From: Thioflexithrix psekupsensis
GTDB lineage: Bacteria; Pseudomonadota; Gammaproteobacteria; Beggiatoales; Beggiatoaceae
Direction of reading: 5' to 3'
NCBI RefSeq assembly: GCF_002149925.1
Contig: NZ_MSLT01000012.1
Span: 930,001 to 994,000, forward strand
DNA length: 64,000 nucleotides
Shown here: positions 1 through 9,285 of the stretch, piece after piece
Numbering within the stretch: the first letter of the stretch is position 1
Layout: the number at the start of each line of letters is the position of its first letter
The notes under the pieces: model-generated
What the model was told of the DNA's origin: nothing
The model's input: only the letters and a program-made list of their open reading frames with translations
Database searches by the model: none
Made by a program: the position numbers and the translations under genes

Positions 1-54
1 ATTTTGTCCTGCTGTGCAGGACTACATAACTTCCGCTTAAACACAACTACTTGA
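1..54 (+). CDS. IS5-family transposase, C-terminal fragment (partial)
   Basis: Reading from base 1 gives 17 residues (ILSCCAGLHNFRLNTTT) then TGA at 52-54. This is identical to the C-terminus of the transposase that ends at 50467. The gene enters from outside the window, so its integrity cannot be judged. An apparent 88-codon ORF at 51-317 only reads out of the IS end into AT-rich DNA and is not taken as a gene. Confidence 0.8.
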   Translation: MLSCCAGLHNFRLNTTT

Positions 55-75
55 TTTTAATTGAGACCACAACTC
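1..75 (+). mobile_element. Right end of an IS5-like insertion sequence (truncated by window edge)
   Basis: The first 75 bases match the last 75 bases of the complete element ending at 50488, with one mismatch near position 35 (ccgctt here, ccgatt there). The right terminal inverted repeat reads TTGAGACCACAACTC (61-75) and is followed by TA (76-77), the same flank as the full copy. The element's left part lies outside the window. Confidence 0.85.
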
Positions 76-77
76 TA

Positions 78-429
78 ATAAATGTGCTAAATTTTTATTT
101 ACTGCTTAAAACAGCAATGAATAATAGTATTACTAATGCTGTTTTGAAAACAAGGCAAACTCTAAACGATTTTTGCTTTATTTGGCAAGTGATTTTATTG
201 CTTACTTTTAAAACAAGTCGTAAACGTAAAATTTTATATTCTATAATACAGTATAGATTCTTCAAGTCATTCCCCTCCAGTTCTGCAATGCAAAATTTTC
301 GCTTGCAAATAGATTAGAATTCACTAATATTTCCATATTCTGGATGATCTTAACTGCTCTTGTTTACCTTGCGAAGCATGAATTTTTTTACATGATTATT
401 AAATTTTTTAAAAACTTAGGAGTTGTGAC
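78..429. other. AT-rich intergenic stretch between IS end and efflux operon
   Basis: About 350 bases without a supported gene. It must hold the promoter of the downstream efflux operon, but I see no convincing -35/-10 pair, hairpin or repeat. AGGAG at about 418-422 is the ribosome binding site of the next gene. Confidence 0.5.
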
Positions 430-1515
430 ATGTTTATCCGCTATCTGCGAATTTTAAACCGCTATTTGCGCTTGATGCTGTGGGGAGGGGGATTGTGGGC
501 GATGCCCTTGTTGGTGTGGGCTTTGGATACGGCAGTGGCTGAACGGCAGTCTTTACCCGACACATTGACCGTCGATGCACTGATTGAACCCGTTCATCGC
601 GCCACTTTAACCGCACAAACCAGCGGACAAGTCACTGAAGTCAATTTTGATGTCAATGACACAGTGAAAAAAGGCGCAGTATTAGTCCGCTTAAACGATG
701 CCGAACATCGCAGCGCGTTGGCACAAGCCAATGCAGAATTGCGAGAAGCCCGCGCTCACTTAAATGGCGTACAAAGCGAATATAACCGAGTCAAAGCCAG
801 TTACGACCGCAAAGCCATCGCCGCGGTTGAAATGGATCGCGTGAATGCCGAACTTCGCGTGGCACAAGCCCGTGTCGGTTCTGTAGAAGCCGCCATTAAA
901 CGCGCTGAAGAACAATTGCAATACACTGTATTAAAAGCTCCGTATAGCGGAATTGTTTTAGAGCGGCATATTGAATTGGGAGAAAGCGCAGCCCCCGGAC
1001 GTTTAATCATGTCAGGGTATTCGTTTGATCAATTACGGGCTGTGACCAGTATTCCTCAAAGTCGAGCGGCGGCTGTGCGTCAACAGGATCAAGCCAGTAT
1101 TATCGTTAATCTGCCTGACACGCCAACCCGTTATAAAGTAGAGAAAATTACCGTATTGCCCCAAGCGGATACCCAGTCACATAATTTTCGGGTGCGTTTG
1201 GAATTACCTAAAAATATTCCTGATTTAAAACCCGGAATGTTTGTTAAAGCGGAGTTTATTTTGGGACAACAAGCGCGTTTGATGTTGCCACATCAGGCTG
1301 TGGCTTATCGGGGCGAAGTCAGAGCGGTTTATCCCATTGATGAACAAGGTAAATTAACCATGCGTCAGGTGCGTTTGGGGAAAATTATTGGTGATCAGAT
1401 TGAGATTTTATCGGGTTTATCCGAAGGAGAGCGGGTGGCGTTAGACCCCTTGAACGCGGCTATTTTGTTGAAAGAACAACGCGCTGGACAAAAGGTTTCT
1501 ACCCATGCTCAATGA
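430..1515 (+). CDS. RND efflux periplasmic adaptor (membrane fusion protein)
   Basis: This 361-residue protein has the HlyD/AcrA layout. An N-terminal hydrophobic segment (about 14-32) is followed by a lipoyl-like half (TLTAQTSGQVTEV, about 58-70), a coiled-coil hairpin (about 95-160), the second lipoyl half (VLKAPYSGIVLERHI, about 166-180) and beta-barrel/membrane-proximal domains. Such proteins bridge an inner-membrane RND pump to an outer-membrane channel. The ATG at 430 has AGGAG 7 bases upstream. The end overlaps the next gene by 11 bases, so the two are translationally coupled. No outer-membrane channel gene and no regulator are adjacent. The substrate cannot be predicted. Confidence 0.9.
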   Translation: MFIRYLRILNRYLRLMLWGGGLWAMPLLVWALDTAVAERQSLPDTLTVDALIEPVHRATLTAQTSGQVTEVNFDVNDTVKKGAVLVRLNDAEHRSALAQANAELREARAHLNGVQSEYNRVKASYDRKAIAAVEMDRVNAELRVAQARVGSVEAAIKRAEEQLQYTVLKAPYSGIVLERHIELGESAAPGRLIMSGYSFDQLRAVTSIPQSRAAAVRQQDQASIIVNLPDTPTRYKVEKITVLPQADTQSHNFRVRLELPKNIPDLKPGMFVKAEFILGQQARLMLPHQAVAYRGEVRAVYPIDEQGKLTMRQVRLGKIIGDQIEILSGLSEGERVALDPLNAAILLKEQRAGQKVSTHAQ

Positions 1516-4500
1516 ACATCACACAGAATCCATTGATACGCCTGATCATTCTCGTTTGGGAATTGCGGGAAGTACGGCCAAACAATTTTTAACCACAGAA
1601 ATTACGCCATTATTAGCCTTAGTGGGTTTATTACTGGGAATTTTTGCGGTATTGGTTACGCCCAGAGAAGAAGAACCACAAATTAATGTCACTTTTGCCA
1701 ATGTATTTATTCCTTATCCCGGTGCATCGGCGCGAGAAGTTGAACAAGTGGTGAGTACACCCGCCGAGCAGAAATTTTCTGAAATTGAAGGCTTAGAACA
1801 TGTGTATTCAGTGTCTTATCCGGGCTTATCGATTCTCACGATTCAATTTAAAGTGGGCGAAGATCGCACGTCAGCTCTGGTGCGTTTATATAACGCAGTG
1901 TATTCAAACCAAGATTGGTTGCCGGCGCATTTAGGTGTGGGACAGCCCTTAGTAAAACCGAAAGGCATTGATGATGTGCCGATTGTCACTTTAACGTTGT
2001 GGACGGATGATCCCAAATGTGGCGCGTGTAATTTGCAAAAAATCGCCCATACCATTGAAGCTGAATTAAAACGGGTCAAAGGCACACGGGATATTTATAC
2101 CATTGGTGGTTCTGATGCGATTGTCCGCGTATTGTTAGACCCGGTGCGCTTAACAGGCTACGGATTAACAATTGATGACTTACGTTATGCCCTGAGCATC
2201 AGCAATGCCATTAAAGACGCGGGATCAATCGTGCGGGATGATCGGGAAATTTTGGTGCAAGCCGGTACTTTTCTCACCCAAGTTGAAGAAGTGGCCAATT
2301 TAGTCGTAGGGATGCACAATGGACATCCTGTGTATTTATCCGATGTGGCGACGGTGGAAAAAGGCACGGATCAGGTTGAGCGTTATGTGTCTTTTCACAC
2401 AGGCCCCGCCTTGGACAGCAAAGGCATTGAAGTCGCAGGAGATTTTCCTGCGGTGACCGTGGCGATTGGTAAGCAACCCGGTACCAATGCGGTAGAAATT
2501 TCGCGCCAAGTGACAGAACGTTTTGAACAATTGCGCGGCACATTTATCCCCGATAATGTACAAGTCACTGTCACACGAGATTATGGTGAAACCGCAAACA
2601 GTAAAGCGCAAAAATTAATCAGTAAATTAATCTTTGCCACGCTTTCTGTGGTGTTACTGGTTTTATTGGCGTTAGGTTGGCGCGAGGCGATTATTGTGGG
2701 GGCGGCGGTAGTGATTACTTTATTAATCACTTTATTTGCGTCGTGGGCGTGGGGTTTTACTTTAAATCGGGTGTCTTTATTTGCATTGATTTTTAGTATT
2801 GGCATTTTGGTGGATGATGCGATTGTGGTGGTGGAAAACATTCATCGTCACATGCAAATGGGGAAAAAGAATTTATTAGAAGCCATTCCCTTAGCCGTGG
2901 ATGAAGTCGGCGGCCCTACCATTTTGGCGACATTTACCGTAATTGCGGCATTATTACCGATGGCATTTGTGACGGGATTAATGGGGCCTTATATGAGTCC
3001 AATTCCGATCAATGCCAGTTTTGGTATGTTGATTTCTTTAGCGGTGGCTTTTATTTTTACGCCGTGGTTAAGTTATAAGTTTTTTAAGAAAATAGCCGCC
3101 GAACATGCCGCACACGGTCACGGTGATCACATCGATATGAAACAAGGTCTGGGTTATCGTTTTTTTAATGCGATTATTAGACCTTTTTTAAAATATATGT
3201 CTTTGCGTTGGCTTATGCTATTTGGGGTTTTGGCTTTAATTGTGGGTTCCATGTTATTGGCTGTGACGCAACATGTGGTCTTAAAAATGTTGCCTTTTGA
3301 CAATAAATCGGAATTCCAAATTGTGGTTGATATGCCCGAAGGCACCAGTGTGGAACATACGGCGCGGGTATTAAATGCGTTGGGAGAACATTTAAAAACA
3401 ATCCCTGAAGTGAGCGATTATCAGATTTATGCTGGTATGGCGGCACCGATTAATTTTAATGGCTTAGTGCGGCAATATTATTTGCGGAAAGGGGCGATTG
3501 TTGGGGATATTCAAGTGAATTTGGTGGATGCGCATCATCGCAGCCGTAAAAGTCATGAAATCGCCTTTAGTGTACGCGAGCCATTGCAGGCGATTGGGCG
3601 CGAATTGGGGGCGAATGTGAAAATTGTTGAAGTGCCGCCGGGGCCTCCCGTACAAGCTCCGTTGGTGGCGGAGGTGTATGGTTTGGATTATGAAGGACAA
3701 TTGCGCATGGCGAAAGCAGTGCGGCAAGTATTTGAAAATACAAAAGATATTGTTGATGTGGATGACAGTGTGGAATCGCCTGCGCCTAAATTAATTATCG
3801 AGATTGATCAGGCCAAAGCGGCGCGTTTGGGTGTGTCACAACAAACCGCGGTGACTGCGATTAATACGGTATTGCGGGGTGAAGATGTGACTTTTCTTTA
3901 TGAAAATAATGTGAAATATCCCATTCCCATTCGTTTAACGTTCGCACCCGGTGAAAAGGCTGAAGTGGATCAATTGCAAAATTTGCGCGTGCGCAGTCAA
4001 AGCGGCCATTTAATTGCCTTATCTGAATTTGCTCAAGTGCGTTTAAGTCAACGGGAAAATGCGATTTATCATAAAGATTTATTGCCCATTGCTTTTGTCA
4101 CGGGAGATATGGCGGGTAAATTAGACAGTCCTTTGTACGGTATGTTTGATATTTTTGCCGTCTTAAAAGACAGTCCTATTGAGGGCTATGATTTGCAACA
4201 ATACTTGTTTCAACAACCTGAAAATCCTTACCGTTATAGCATTAAATGGGATGGAGAATGGCAGGTGACATTTGAAACGTTCCGGGATATGGGCATTGCG
4301 TATGCGATTGGGATGATTTTAATTTACTTATTAGTGGTGGCGCAATTCCGTTCTTATCTGGTGCCATTAATTATTATGGCACCGATTCCTTTAACGATTA
4401 TTGGCGTGATGCCGGGTCATGCGTTATTGGGAGCGCAATTTACGGCGACATCGATGATTGGGATGATTGCATTAGCGGGAATTATTGTGCGCAATTCCAT

Positions 4501-4888
4501 TTTATTGGTTGATTTTATTAACCAACAAGTCGATGAAGGAATGGATTTTGCCGATGCGGTGGTGAATGCCAGCGCAGTGCGGGCAAAACCGATTGTTTTA
4601 ACGGGATTAGCGGCAATGTTAGGGGCATTTTTTATTCTGGACGATCCGATTTTTAGTGGATTAGCGGTGGCGTTAATTTTCGGAATTTTTGTTTCGACTT
4701 TATTAACATTAATCGTGATTCCTGTCATGTACTATGCGTTTACGCGCAAACGGTTCATGAAAAAATCCCCCGCCACTCCCACAGAACCGCCAGCTTCTGC
4801 GCCAAAATCTCCCGAGGTGATCGTTGAAGATGATCCGGTGATTCAACAGGAATTCCAACCCTCACATCCGCCTGCTTCGGCTTCGTGA
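1505..4888 (+). CDS. RND-family efflux permease
   Basis: This 1127-residue inner-membrane proton antiporter is of the AcrB/HAE1-like type. TM1 is near residues 30-50 (LLALVGLLLGIFAVLV). The porter domain follows with the PGASAREVEQVVSTPAE motif, and TM4 carries the proton-relay aspartates (GILVDDAIVVVENIHRH, about 435-451). A second porter half and a second TM bundle end at about 1085. It is longer than the usual ~1030-1050 residues because of a Pro/Glu-rich tail (about 1088-1127) after the last TM and an extra His-rich cytoplasmic stretch near 535-545 (AAEHAAHGHGDH). It is coupled to the adaptor gene upstream. A hairpin at 4919-4952 ends the operon. Confidence 0.93.
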   Translation: MLNEHHTESIDTPDHSRLGIAGSTAKQFLTTEITPLLALVGLLLGIFAVLVTPREEEPQINVTFANVFIPYPGASAREVEQVVSTPAEQKFSEIEGLEHVYSVSYPGLSILTIQFKVGEDRTSALVRLYNAVYSNQDWLPAHLGVGQPLVKPKGIDDVPIVTLTLWTDDPKCGACNLQKIAHTIEAELKRVKGTRDIYTIGGSDAIVRVLLDPVRLTGYGLTIDDLRYALSISNAIKDAGSIVRDDREILVQAGTFLTQVEEVANLVVGMHNGHPVYLSDVATVEKGTDQVERYVSFHTGPALDSKGIEVAGDFPAVTVAIGKQPGTNAVEISRQVTERFEQLRGTFIPDNVQVTVTRDYGETANSKAQKLISKLIFATLSVVLLVLLALGWREAIIVGAAVVITLLITLFASWAWGFTLNRVSLFALIFSIGILVDDAIVVVENIHRHMQMGKKNLLEAIPLAVDEVGGPTILATFTVIAALLPMAFVTGLMGPYMSPIPINASFGMLISLAVAFIFTPWLSYKFFKKIAAEHAAHGHGDHIDMKQGLGYRFFNAIIRPFLKYMSLRWLMLFGVLALIVGSMLLAVTQHVVLKMLPFDNKSEFQIVVDMPEGTSVEHTARVLNALGEHLKTIPEVSDYQIYAGMAAPINFNGLVRQYYLRKGAIVGDIQVNLVDAHHRSRKSHEIAFSVREPLQAIGRELGANVKIVEVPPGPPVQAPLVAEVYGLDYEGQLRMAKAVRQVFENTKDIVDVDDSVESPAPKLIIEIDQAKAARLGVSQQTAVTAINTVLRGEDVTFLYENNVKYPIPIRLTFAPGEKAEVDQLQNLRVRSQSGHLIALSEFAQVRLSQRENAIYHKDLLPIAFVTGDMAGKLDSPLYGMFDIFAVLKDSPIEGYDLQQYLFQQPENPYRYSIKWDGEWQVTFETFRDMGIAYAIGMILIYLLVVAQFRSYLVPLIIMAPIPLTIIGVMPGHALLGAQFTATSMIGMIALAGIIVRNSILLVDFINQQVDEGMDFADAVVNASAVRAKPIVLTGLAAMLGAFFILDDPIFSGLAVALIFGIFVSTLLTLIVIPVMYYAFTRKRFMKKSPATPTEPPASAPKSPEVIVEDDPVIQQEFQPSHPPASAS

Positions 4889-4918
4889 GTTTTGTCCATT
4901 TGATTTAGAAATTGCCCG

Positions 4919-4952
4919 CCTCCCAATGCGTTGCGTTGGGGGGTTGGTTTTT
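4919..4952 (+). terminator. Rho-independent terminator of the RND operon
   Basis: The stem CCCAATGC (4922-4929) pairs with GCGTTGGG (4933-4940), with one G-U pair, and is followed by a T-rich tail (4944-4952). It lies 31 bases past the permease stop. Confidence 0.7.
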
Positions 4953-4986
4953 GGAATAAGTCGTTAAATAAAAACATTCAGAATTT

Positions 4987-5688
4987 TTACTTTTCTACCC
5001 AATTTTTCTCACGCTTGACATAACACAAATCCCACACGCCATGTCCCAAACGTTGTCCTCGTTGTTCAAATTTGGTCAAAGGACGATCCACCCGCCAACG
5101 CGGCAAAAAACAACGCGGTGCCAGTTTATTTTGAAAACACGCATTCGCTTCTAAAACATTCAGCATTTGATACGCATAATCTTCCCAATCCGTCGCCAAA
5201 TAAAACTCACCATTCACTTTTAAACGACTGGCAATTAAGGCAACAAAATCAGCTTGAATTAAACGCCGTTTAAGATGTCTTTTTTTCGGCCATGGATCGG
5301 GAAATAACACATAAAATCGTTCAATACTATTAGGTGCAATGCAATGGGTTAATATTTTCACGGCATCTTCGGTCATTACACGCACATTCGACAAAGCATC
5401 ATCACTTAATTGCTGCAACAAACGCCCTGCACCGGGCAAATGAATATCAATCCCCAAAAAATCACATTCAGGATAATGACAAGCAAAATAATGTAACGCA
5501 TCACCGCGTCCGAAACCGATTTCTATATGTTTAGGCGCGGTGCGTTGAAATTCGGCATTGAGATCAAGAATTTGTTCTTGATAATCAATGCCATATTGCG
5601 ACCAAAAATGTTGTAAAGCACGTCGTTGGGCATCGGTGGTTCTGCTATTGCGACGCACAAAACTGCGAATTTCACGGATATTTTCCAT
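4987..5688 (-). CDS. trmB: tRNA (guanine-N7-)-methyltransferase
   Basis: TrmB makes m7G46 in tRNA from S-adenosylmethionine. The 233-residue protein has the SAM-binding motif EIGFGRGDALHYF (about 56-68), DFLGIDIH after strand 2, and the family signature FPDPWPKKRHLKRRL (about 129-143), followed by LATDWEDYA. Length and motifs are complete. It faces the RND operon tail to tail. Its last codons lie in a solo arm of the palindromic repeat seen at 13741-13967 (shared bases about 4961-4998). It is followed on the minus strand by no further coding region before the RND terminator. Confidence 0.96.
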   Translation of the reverse strand: MENIREIRSFVRRNSRTTDAQRRALQHFWSQYGIDYQEQILDLNAEFQRTAPKHIEIGFGRGDALHYFACHYPECDFLGIDIHLPGAGRLLQQLSDDALSNVRVMTEDAVKILTHCIAPNSIERFYVLFPDPWPKKRHLKRRLIQADFVALIASRLKVNGEFYLATDWEDYAYQMLNVLEANACFQNKLAPRCFLPRWRVDRPLTKFEQRGQRLGHGVWDLCYVKREKNWVEK

Positions 5689-5719
5689 AAGTAATCAAAA
5701 ACAAGGTAAAATTAAAAAA

Positions 5720-7813
5720 TTACTCCGTCCGCGCCACCAACAACACCACCGAACGGCCAGATACCGCATAATGATCTTGTTGCGTTAAACGAACCGTTTC
5801 TTGTAAAGAAGCCGCAATATCTTCTGGCGCACTTAAATAAGTATCAATAAAACGATACCACGATTGTCGAGAAGGTAAAGGCGGCAATTCAAAAGTTAAA
5901 TTATCCCAAAACGCATTAATAATTAAGTAATAATGTGCCGCATAATAACCTTCATCAGAACGCAATTGTAACGCTAAAGAACGCGACTCCCAAGACCAAT
6001 CAGGACAAGATAATTTAACCCCATGCCACTGCACATGAGGAACATGGCGATGATGTTCAGATAAAAATTGATTCTGTTGAAATAATGTTTCATGACGGCG
6101 TAAGAGAATTAATTGTTGACAAAAACGCCATAAATCGGCATTTTTTTCGACCAATTGCCAATGAAACCAACTGATTTCATTGTCTTGACAATACGCATTA
6201 TTATTGCCTAATTGCGTGCGCCCGCATTCATCTCCGGCCACTAACATGGGCGTGCCTTGCGAAAGAAATAACAGGGCTAAAAAATTCTTCATTTGTCGCT
6301 GCCGTAATTGTATAATGCGAGTATTAATTGTTTCTCCTTCTTGGCCGCAATTCCAACTGTTATTGTGCGAATCGCCATCTTGATTATTTTCACCATTAGC
6401 TTCGTTATATTTTTGATTATAACTGACCAAATCATGAAGAGTAAAACCATCGTGAGAAGTAATAAAATTAATACTGCGCCATGGCGCATGATATAAGTCA
6501 GGACTGCCCATCAGGCGATTTTTTAAACCCATAATCTGCCCCCCATCGCCTTTAAGAAAACGTCTAATGTCATCTCTAAAGCGACCATTCCATTCTGCCC
6601 AACGTTGTGGGCAAGGAAATTGTCCCACTTGATATAATCCTGCCGCATCCCACGCTTCAGCAATTAACTTAGTTTGTGCCAAAATAGGGTCTTGTGCAAT
6701 ACGCTGAATTAAAGGCGGTAAAGGCAACACTTCTCCCTGCTGACCGCGACAAAGAATAGAGGCTAAATCAAAGCGAAAACCATCAATGTGCATTTCCAAT
6801 ACCCAATAACGCAAACAATCAATAATTAAATCGCTCACGACAGGATGATTGGCATTAATAGTATTGCCACAACCTGAATAATTTAAATAAGCCGTTTTGT
6901 CTTTAGTCAGTAAATAATAAACTTCGTTATCAAATCCTTTTAAAGAAAACGTGACACCGTGTTGATCTCCTTCAGCCGTATGGTTAAAAACCACATCTAA
7001 AAAAACTTCAATGCCCGCACAATGAAAGGCTTTAACCATACTTTTAAGTTCGTTTAATACCTGTTGTGGATTGTCGGCATAACTCAATTTAGGTGCAAAC
7101 CAATTAATAGAACTATATCCCCAATAATTCGCTAAAAATGCGCCATTCTGCGGATTGCGGCGTGGATTTTCAGCTTCGTCAAATTCGTGAATGGGTAATA
7201 ATTCAACCGCGGTCACGCCTAATTGTTGTAAATAGGGGATTTTTTCGGTTAAAGCGGCAAAAGTGCCTGCTTTTGCATTAACCTGCGCGCTGGGGTGTCG
7301 GGTGAAGCCGCGCACATGTAATTCATAAATAACGGTTTCGGCATAAGGGCGATGAAGCGGACGATCAGCTTCCCACGCATAATGGTCGGCGACGACCACG
7401 CCACGCCGCACGCCGCTGGCAAAAATGCGGCGACGCGAGGCTTGTTGAGGTACAGACCATTCTGGGCGACCTTGAATTAATTTGGCATAAGGATCGAGCA
7501 GTAATTGTTCCCGTTCCAAATGCAAAAATGAAGGCGCATGATTCGGGTCATAAGCCACGTGATAAGCATATTCCCAATCAATACCAATGCCTGCTACAAA
7601 AACATGCCAAATGTGACCTGTGCGATGAATGCGAGAACGCAAGCGAATTTCACGACGAAATTCAGAACGATATTCTCTAGGGGCAAACAACACTAATGAA
7701 ACACTGCTGGCCGAACTAGAAAAAACAGCAAAATTAACCCCATTTGGCAATAACGTTGCGCCTAAAGGTAAGGGATAACCCCGCTGAATTTCTAAGTTAT
7801 AAATAGTATTCAT
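5720..7813 (-). CDS. glgX: Glycogen debranching enzyme (GH13)
   Basis: This 697-residue enzyme hydrolyses alpha-1,6 branches of phosphorylase-limit dextrin in glycogen breakdown. An N-terminal CBM48-like domain (about 10-110) precedes the GH13 barrel. The GH13 regions are all present: VFLDVVFNHTAEG, GFRFDLAS (nucleophile Asp), LIAEAWDA (acid/base Glu) and FITSHDGFTLHDLVSY. EANGENNQDGDSHNNSWNCG is typical of GlgX and of isoamylase-like debranchers. Other glycogen genes are absent from the window. It sits 31 bases before trmB on the same strand. Confidence 0.95.
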   Translation of the reverse strand: MNTIYNLEIQRGYPLPLGATLLPNGVNFAVFSSSASSVSLVLFAPREYRSEFRREIRLRSRIHRTGHIWHVFVAGIGIDWEYAYHVAYDPNHAPSFLHLEREQLLLDPYAKLIQGRPEWSVPQQASRRRIFASGVRRGVVVADHYAWEADRPLHRPYAETVIYELHVRGFTRHPSAQVNAKAGTFAALTEKIPYLQQLGVTAVELLPIHEFDEAENPRRNPQNGAFLANYWGYSSINWFAPKLSYADNPQQVLNELKSMVKAFHCAGIEVFLDVVFNHTAEGDQHGVTFSLKGFDNEVYYLLTKDKTAYLNYSGCGNTINANHPVVSDLIIDCLRYWVLEMHIDGFRFDLASILCRGQQGEVLPLPPLIQRIAQDPILAQTKLIAEAWDAAGLYQVGQFPCPQRWAEWNGRFRDDIRRFLKGDGGQIMGLKNRLMGSPDLYHAPWRSINFITSHDGFTLHDLVSYNQKYNEANGENNQDGDSHNNSWNCGQEGETINTRIIQLRQRQMKNFLALLFLSQGTPMLVAGDECGRTQLGNNNAYCQDNEISWFHWQLVEKNADLWRFCQQLILLRRHETLFQQNQFLSEHHRHVPHVQWHGVKLSCPDWSWESRSLALQLRSDEGYYAAHYYLIINAFWDNLTFELPPLPSRQSWYRFIDTYLSAPEDIAASLQETVRLTQQDHYAVSGRSVVLLVARTE

Positions 7814-7850
7814 TTTTTATTAAAAAATTGCCTAATAATAAATTAAAATA

Positions 7851-7880
7851 AACGCCACGATCAAGCCAATGAATGGCGTT
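7851..7880 (-). terminator. Hairpin downstream of the Rmf-motif gene
   Basis: AACGCCA (7851-7857) pairs with TGGCGTT (7874-7880) directly at the stop codon of the minus-strand gene at 7879. A T-rich stretch follows in the direction of transcription. Confidence 0.5.
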
Positions 7881-8478
7881 AATTTTTCTCAGTATTGGCT
7901 TCTACAACCAGTAGAGAAACCACACCTGTTTTAGCCATTTGTTGCAGATGACGAGTTAAACTTTCGGCTTCGTCGTAATCATCGTAAAGTGTGCCGCCGC
8001 CCGCCGCCACATACATGTGTAATGCGGCACTCCATTCGACTGTACCTGATTGATCTTGAAGCTGAACACGGTAATAACAGCGCGGTTTTTGTCGATGTTC
8101 TGCGGCGATTTCGGGGACGGGTTTTAACTGGGCTTTTTTAGCGGCGCGCTCACCATCACGCCATCCCGTATCCCACCATGAATGTTCTTGAGAATCAGTG
8201 GGATAAGGGTTTTTATCTCGACTCATGCCCTGCTTAAATGCGTGCAACCCCATGCGCAAGCGATGTTCTCGAATTTTATCTTCTTCGGTAATGCCTTGTG
8301 CAATTTCTAGCATCATTTTGTCTAATAAATCAATTAAATCTTGGCTGCTCCATTGTTTGCGTTTTTCCAATTGAATGGTGGCAATGACATAACGCAAAAC
8401 TCGCAAAACATGATTAGCAAAATCAATACGCTCTGGTGTGTCTAATTGCAGGCGAGTGTCTATTGAATCTTTTGACAT
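7879..8478 (-). CDS. Uncharacterised protein with an internal Rmf-like motif
   Basis: This is a 199-residue soluble protein that I cannot assign to a named family. Residues about 77-112 read G...FKQGMSRDKNPYP.....WWDTGWRDGERAA. That spacing matches ribosome modulation factor (G..G....NPY......W..GW..G), the small protein that dimerises 70S ribosomes in stationary phase, and also CrpP-like proteins. The N-terminal ~70 residues are helical and charged. The C-terminal part (about 130-195) contains CYYRVQLQDQSGTVEW and a Gly-rich AAGGGTLYDDYDEA segment. It lies 21 bases downstream of the DUF2063 gene on the same strand. A role in ribosome hibernation is only a suggestion from the motif. Confidence 0.6.
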   Translation of the reverse strand: MSKDSIDTRLQLDTPERIDFANHVLRVLRYVIATIQLEKRKQWSSQDLIDLLDKMMLEIAQGITEEDKIREHRLRMGLHAFKQGMSRDKNPYPTDSQEHSWWDTGWRDGERAAKKAQLKPVPEIAAEHRQKPRCYYRVQLQDQSGTVEWSAALHMYVAAGGGTLYDDYDEAESLTRHLQQMAKTGVVSLLVVEANTEKN

Positions 8479-8499
8479 TTTATTATTCCTTATGGCAGG

Positions 8500-9285
8500 T
8501 TAATCGTGGGAAAAAGCAGTGATGGTATTATTTTGTATAAAATAGTATAAATAATGGCTTAAATGAAAATGCTTATTGACGGCTAATGTTTGTTCACAGG
8601 TTTGTTCAAAAGTTTTTCCATTTTGCAATGCAGAAAGTAAGGTAAATTCTGCTGGAGATAATCGATGCAATTCGATTAAAAAATTTCGTCTCAAAATTAA
8701 TAATAAATCCCCCCCTTGCGCCAAATCAACGTGTTTATCGCCTTGATAATGGTCTTGATTCACTTGCCAAATACGTTGAATGGGATAATCAGAAGCCAAT
8801 AAATGCGCCGATGGATGTAAATGAAAGCGTAATGATGCCGATTGGTCAACAGGAATTTGTGCCAATGCTTCTATTTGAAGAGCATCAGAATCCGCCGCAT
8901 GAAAAGCACAATGCCACGCCCATTCTAAACGCGCCACATCAGGTAAATAAATCAGTGATTGTGCAGGAGAATAATGGGTAATAAATGTGTTAAAAAACGC
9001 ACCATATTCGTGTAAATCGCCAGAATAAGACGGATAATGCTGCACATAGTGTTTAGCCATCACGTAAAAAAAACGCTCGCCCACCAATCGTTGCACCACA
9101 GGATAAATGCGGCTTAACGCATCGCTTAATAGACCAAAAATACTATTGCGATAAATCATTAATCCATTTGCACTTTCTGCGGTTAAGGCAGAGTCAGAAA
9201 AATCATCGGCTTTTTCGACTGAAAAATTCCAGATCAAATCGGCAAAATTTTCTTGTAATTGTTTTAATTCACTGGGTGCGTTCAT
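8500..9285 (-). CDS. DUF2063 family protein (BufC-like MNIO partner)
   Basis: The family partners DUF692 enzymes and is thought to bind precursor or substrate peptides. An N-terminal helical domain (FADLIWNF..., YRNSIFGLLSDALSRIYPVVQRLVGERFF, about 12-65) and HYPSYSGDLHEYG, LIYLPDVARLEWAWHCAFHA (about 110-130) are characteristic. The start is set at 9285 (MNAPSELKQ), which overlaps the DUF692 stop by 17 bases; an upstream ATG at 9324 lies well inside DUF692. The overlap implies translational coupling. No bufferin-type precursor peptide is seen nearby. Confidence 0.85.
   Translation of the reverse strand: MNAPSELKQLQENFADLIWNFSVEKADDFSDSALTAESANGLMIYRNSIFGLLSDALSRIYPVVQRLVGERFFYVMAKHYVQHYPSYSGDLHEYGAFFNTFITHYSPAQSLIYLPDVARLEWAWHCAFHAADSDALQIEALAQIPVDQSASLRFHLHPSAHLLASDYPIQRIWQVNQDHYQGDKHVDLAQGGDLLLILRRNFLIELHRLSPAEFTLLSALQNGKTFEQTCEQTLAVNKHFHLSHYLYYFIQNNTITAFSHD

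Noticed and set aside
51-317. 88-codon ORF at the window start
   Set aside because: It starts in the last codons of the IS transposase in another frame and runs through AT-rich DNA with no family resemblance or ribosome site.
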